Part shown: positions 61,825 to 64,000 of the stretch, in pieces | How positions within the stretch are numbered: position 1 is the first letter of the stretch | Layout of the letters: each line of letters starts with the position of its first letter | The notes under the pieces: model-generated | Databases searched by the model: none | Told to the model about the DNA's origin: nothing | The model's input: only the letters and a program-made list of their open reading frames with translations | Translations under genes and position numbers: made by a program | Assembly: GCF_900106805.1 (NCBI RefSeq) | Contig: NZ_FNNP01000001.1 | Span: 372,001 to 436,000 of the forward strand | From: Ruegeria halocynthiae | GTDB lineage: Bacteria > Pseudomonadota > Alphaproteobacteria > Rhodobacterales > Rhodobacteraceae | DNA length: 64,000 nt | Direction: 5' to 3'

Positions 61825-62571
61825 TCAGGTTAAGGCAACTGTAGGGGTGACCTCATCAAGGGCATGGGGCACCTCGCGCCTTAACCGCAGAGCCGCCGTC
61901 AGGTCGTGTCCGAAGTGACGCAGCTTTAAGCGGCTCACTCCAGTTCCTTGCGCGCTACTCGCTGCCAAATGGTATATGTATCCTGACCAATCTTGCCCGG
62001 CCTGTTCAGACTGCTTGGTCAGGACCATCATCCTGCAATCCTGCGCGCCCGGTCGGGACATCAGCGCGAAAACCTGACTGCCGATGCAGGACACAATGCC
62101 CTGAACCTCGCGCGCAGGGGCAGATTGCCCAGGCATCTGAGACCTGGGATCATAGCAGCGTAACAAAGTGCAATGGCGAATGCGGCGAACAAACAGCAGC
62201 TTGTTTCGGACCGGATTGCGTTTGTGAGGGGATGTTTCGACGGCATGATAAAAGCCCGTCGCCAAGAACTCTTCAGTCCCGGTGGTGAGAAACCGATCAA
62301 TAACTTGCGAAGCGGGGTGGTGACTGGACGTCTCAATTTCGTCCATAGGTTTCAACAAGATACGTGCGTCGACATTAAAAAACTGGCAAATCCGGTCGAG
62401 TACATCCGGTCGCGGAAAGCTCTCACCTGACAGATAGCGATTGAATTGAGTGCGGTTGATACCCAGTTGGCGGCACAGCTCGGAAACTGACGGGTACTTG
62501 CGTGCAAGCTGTCTGAGGTTGGCACCGAACATGCTGCGCAATTCTGCGGGGCTGCGGTTAATTCCGGTCAC
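61825..62571 (-). CDS. XRE-family transcriptional regulator
   Basis: A 248-residue regulator with an N-terminal helix-turn-helix (about 12-70: LRSMFGANLRQLARKYPSVSELCRQLGINRTQFNRYLSGESFPRPDVLDRICQFFNVDARIL) and a long C-terminal region with mixed alpha/beta sequence and several Cys (HCTLLRCYD, IVSCIGS, AQDCRM) that may sense a ligand or redox state. It starts at a GTG (62571) and converges on the DUF2189 gene. Its target is unknown. About 300 nt of non-coding DNA lies upstream. Confidence 0.85.
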   Translation of the reverse strand: MTGINRSPAELRSMFGANLRQLARKYPSVSELCRQLGINRTQFNRYLSGESFPRPDVLDRICQFFNVDARILLKPMDEIETSSHHPASQVIDRFLTTGTEEFLATGFYHAVETSPHKRNPVRNKLLFVRRIRHCTLLRCYDPRSQMPGQSAPAREVQGIVSCIGSQVFALMSRPGAQDCRMMVLTKQSEQAGQDWSGYIYHLAASSAQGTGVSRLKLRHFGHDLTAALRLRREVPHALDEVTPTVALT

Positions 62572-62871
62572 GTCTGTCTAAGATTTCCATTTGTATTTTC
62601 AGAAAAAACACGAATGCGGCAGCGCGTAGGCCGCACATCATTCAAGAAAATCGTAAAGATGACCCCAGCGGAAGCCAGTAAATGACCCGCCACCTTTACA
62701 GGCTAGCGGGATAACGTGCAAAATCAACTGGCATTTGGCCTATTTGCATGATCTTTTTCATGCTGTTGCTCAAATATATGTGATCCGAGCTGCGTATCAT
62801 GCAGACGGCGGCATGGTTCACTATGCGTCCGCCCCGATCACAAAATCTGCGCCGGAGCGGAGGAGTGGAAC
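62572..62871. other. Intergenic region, no gene seen
   Basis: About 300 nt between ilvH and the XRE regulator gene, AT-richer than the flanks. It should carry the promoter of the XRE gene. No strong terminator, tRNA or credible ORF was found. Confidence 0.5.
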
Positions 62872-63432
62872 TTAATCGCCGCGCAACAACGCAGCTACAC
62901 CGGTGCGGGCGATCTCGACCAAGCCCAGAGGGCGCATCAGATCTGCAAATGCGTCGATCTTGTCCGGCGCACCAGTGATTTCAAAGATGAATGAATTCAG
63001 GGTGCTGTCGACCACGTTGGCACGGAAGATGTCGGCCAGACGCAGCGCCTCGACACGCTTGTCACCTTCGCCCACAACTTTGATGATCGCCAGCTCGCGC
63101 TCGACTGCGGCACCTTCGACCGTAAGGTCATGCACATCACGAACCGAGACGATGCGCCCAAGTTGGGCCTTGATCTGCTCGATCACCTGCGGCGTGCCTG
63201 TGGTGACGATGGTAATGCGGCTGAGATGTCCGGTGTGGTCCACCTCGGCAACCGTCAGGCTTTCGATGTTATAGCCGCGGCCCGAGAACAGCCCGATCAC
63301 TCGGGCAAGTACACCGGGTTCATTTTCAACAAGCACCGCAATCGTGTGCTGTTCCTGCACGTCCGAAAAGGTGGGGCGCAGGTTGTAGGCAGAATGCCGC
63401 GTGGAGCCTTTGACGATGTTTAGCGGTGTCAT
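62872..63432 (-). CDS. ilvH: Acetolactate synthase small (regulatory) subunit
   Basis: A 186-residue regulatory subunit that gives valine feedback control to acetolactate synthase in branched-chain amino acid synthesis. The N-terminal ACT domain (about 28-105) shows TIAVLVENEPGVLARVIGLFSGRGYNIESLTVAEVDHTGHLSRITIVT; the C-terminal domain has ERELAIIKV and FIFEITGAPDKIDAFADLMRPLGLVEIARTGVAALLRG. It is longer than E. coli IlvH at the N-terminus. The ATG at 63432 has GAGGT upstream and overlaps the preceding gene stop. The large subunit gene is not in the window. Confidence 0.96.
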   Translation of the reverse strand: MTPLNIVKGSTRHSAYNLRPTFSDVQEQHTIAVLVENEPGVLARVIGLFSGRGYNIESLTVAEVDHTGHLSRITIVTTGTPQVIEQIKAQLGRIVSVRDVHDLTVEGAAVERELAIIKVVGEGDKRVEALRLADIFRANVVDSTLNSFIFEITGAPDKIDAFADLMRPLGLVEIARTGVAALLRGD

Positions 63433-64000
63433 TGAAGGACCTCATCAATTAGGTAGGTGTCTGCCGGCTTGCGGAGTTTGGAAATCAATGCCTGAAGGCA
63501 TACAGCGCAAGCCAGTATCAGGATCGGGGCGAAAACGAGCCGCAATGAAAGTGTATCGGTCATTTTGAACAGCACCAAATGTGTTGCTGGTCCGATGCCG
63601 ATCCACATCGCTGCGGCCAGGGCAAGACGCAATGGCGTCTTTGTCAGAACACCCGCGCGCAAAAGGAACAATGTTGCGATCGCTAGCAATCCTGCCTCGT
63701 AGAACCAGAAGTAGGGGGTAGACAAGGATATACCCAGTATAAGAACTGCTGCGCGCAGGTCGAAGTCAACTTTGGGGCTGCGCCAGGCGACGAAAACAGC
63801 AATCCCTGACAATCCAGTCAAAATCCACTGCGTGGCAAGCGCCACGGGTTCCGGCAAACCGATACCGGCAATTAGGGAATATGGGCTCAGCATGAGGGTA
63901 TTCAAATGGATAGATCCTTGGATCTCTTCGAAATGAACGCCCATCATATGGCGCATTTCAGACCAATAATCGACGCCTACAACAAGAGTGGATAGAAGCG
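63429..64000 (-). CDS. GT87/DUF2029-type membrane glycosyltransferase, 5'-truncated
   Basis: The C-terminal part (about 190 residues) of a multi-pass membrane protein running off the window edge; the frame stays open to base 64000, reading LLSTLVVGVDYWSEMRHMM upstream of the first internal ATG. YWSEMRHMMGVHFEEIQGSIHLNTLMLSPYSLIAGIG and at least five membrane helices resemble GT87/DUF2029 polyprenol-phosphate-sugar-dependent transferases, common in Rhodobacteraceae. The stop overlaps the ilvH start by 2 nt, so the two are probably cotranscribed although functionally unrelated. Confidence 0.7.
   Translation of the reverse strand, partial: LLSTLVVGVDYWSEMRHMMGVHFEEIQGSIHLNTLMLSPYSLIAGIGLPEPVALATQWILTGLSGIAVFVAWRSPKVDFDLRAAVLILGISLSTPYFWFYEAGLLAIATLFLLRAGVLTKTPLRLALAAAMWIGIGPATHLVLFKMTDTLSLRLVFAPILILACAVCLQALISKLRKPADTYLIDEVLQ

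Overview
The window is a chromosomal segment from an alphaproteobacterium of the Rhodobacteraceae, most likely the marine Roseobacter group. The evidence is a complete Rhodobacter-type gene transfer agent (GTA) cluster, an alphaproteobacterial pyruvate dehydrogenase operon whose E1-beta carries its own lipoyl domain, a 407-residue HemA preceded by a perfect FnrL-type box, and an E. coli-like rodZ-ispG neighbourhood. Coding density is high, with many 1-4 nt start/stop overlaps. I saw no tRNA, rRNA, CRISPR array or intact insertion sequence.

Layout. 1-6.5 kb: end of a GNAT acetyltransferase, a divergent HisA paralogue, fabF-mltG, a DEAD-box RNA helicase, and a divergent HxlR-type regulator/glyoxalase pair. 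6.5-21.9 kb: the GTA cluster in one orientation, g1 to g15 plus g3.5, g10.1 and a conserved downstream gene. It encodes terminase, portal, protease, capsid, head-tail adaptors, tail, tape measure, distal tail, hub, peptidase and host-specificity protein. It has a strong predicted promoter and a hairpin leader, and it is interrupted only between g2 and g3 by about 1 kb of AT-richer DNA. 21.9-27.2 kb: DksA-like protein, cysE, and the minus-strand pdhA-pdhB-(DUF5076)-pdhC operon. 27.3-31.5 kb: ftsB-like, pgk, two tandem cyclophilins, aqpZ, a small exported protein. 31.7-38.5 kb: bactofilin with an overlapping M23 peptidase, a ferritin-like DUF455 protein, a bacterioferritin comigratory protein, a large AsmA/YhdP-like protein. 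38.5-45.2 kb: queA, an MFS transporter, DUF924, a membrane coiled-coil protein, lpd, an M20 peptidase. 45.4-50.4 kb: hemA, rodZ-like, ispG, an exported agmatine-deiminase-like protein. 50.4-61.8 kb: DsbA-like, M48-TPR, an aminotransferase, amiC, mrcA, prfB, an M50-like membrane protein, an amidase, DUF2189. 61.8-64 kb: an XRE regulator, ilvH, and the end of a GT87-type membrane glycosyltransferase.

How the parts relate. The GTA genes build a capsid that packages host DNA. Nothing in the window encodes lysis functions or the GafA-type activator, so control and release must lie elsewhere. The pdh operon and the distant lpd gene carry almost the same 20-bp palindrome just upstream of their start codons, which suggests that E1, E2 and E3 of pyruvate dehydrogenase share one regulator. 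Several neighbours serve cell-envelope growth (mltG, ftsB-like, bactofilin/M23, rodZ-like, amiC, mrcA).

The most unusual signals are: the GTA leader (tandem 9-bp repeats, a promoter placing the start of transcription on an in-frame AUG, then a terminator-like hairpin inside the reading frame); the foreign-looking insert within the GTA head genes; and the shared pdhA/lpd operator. All functions are inferred from sequence by eye, without database searches.
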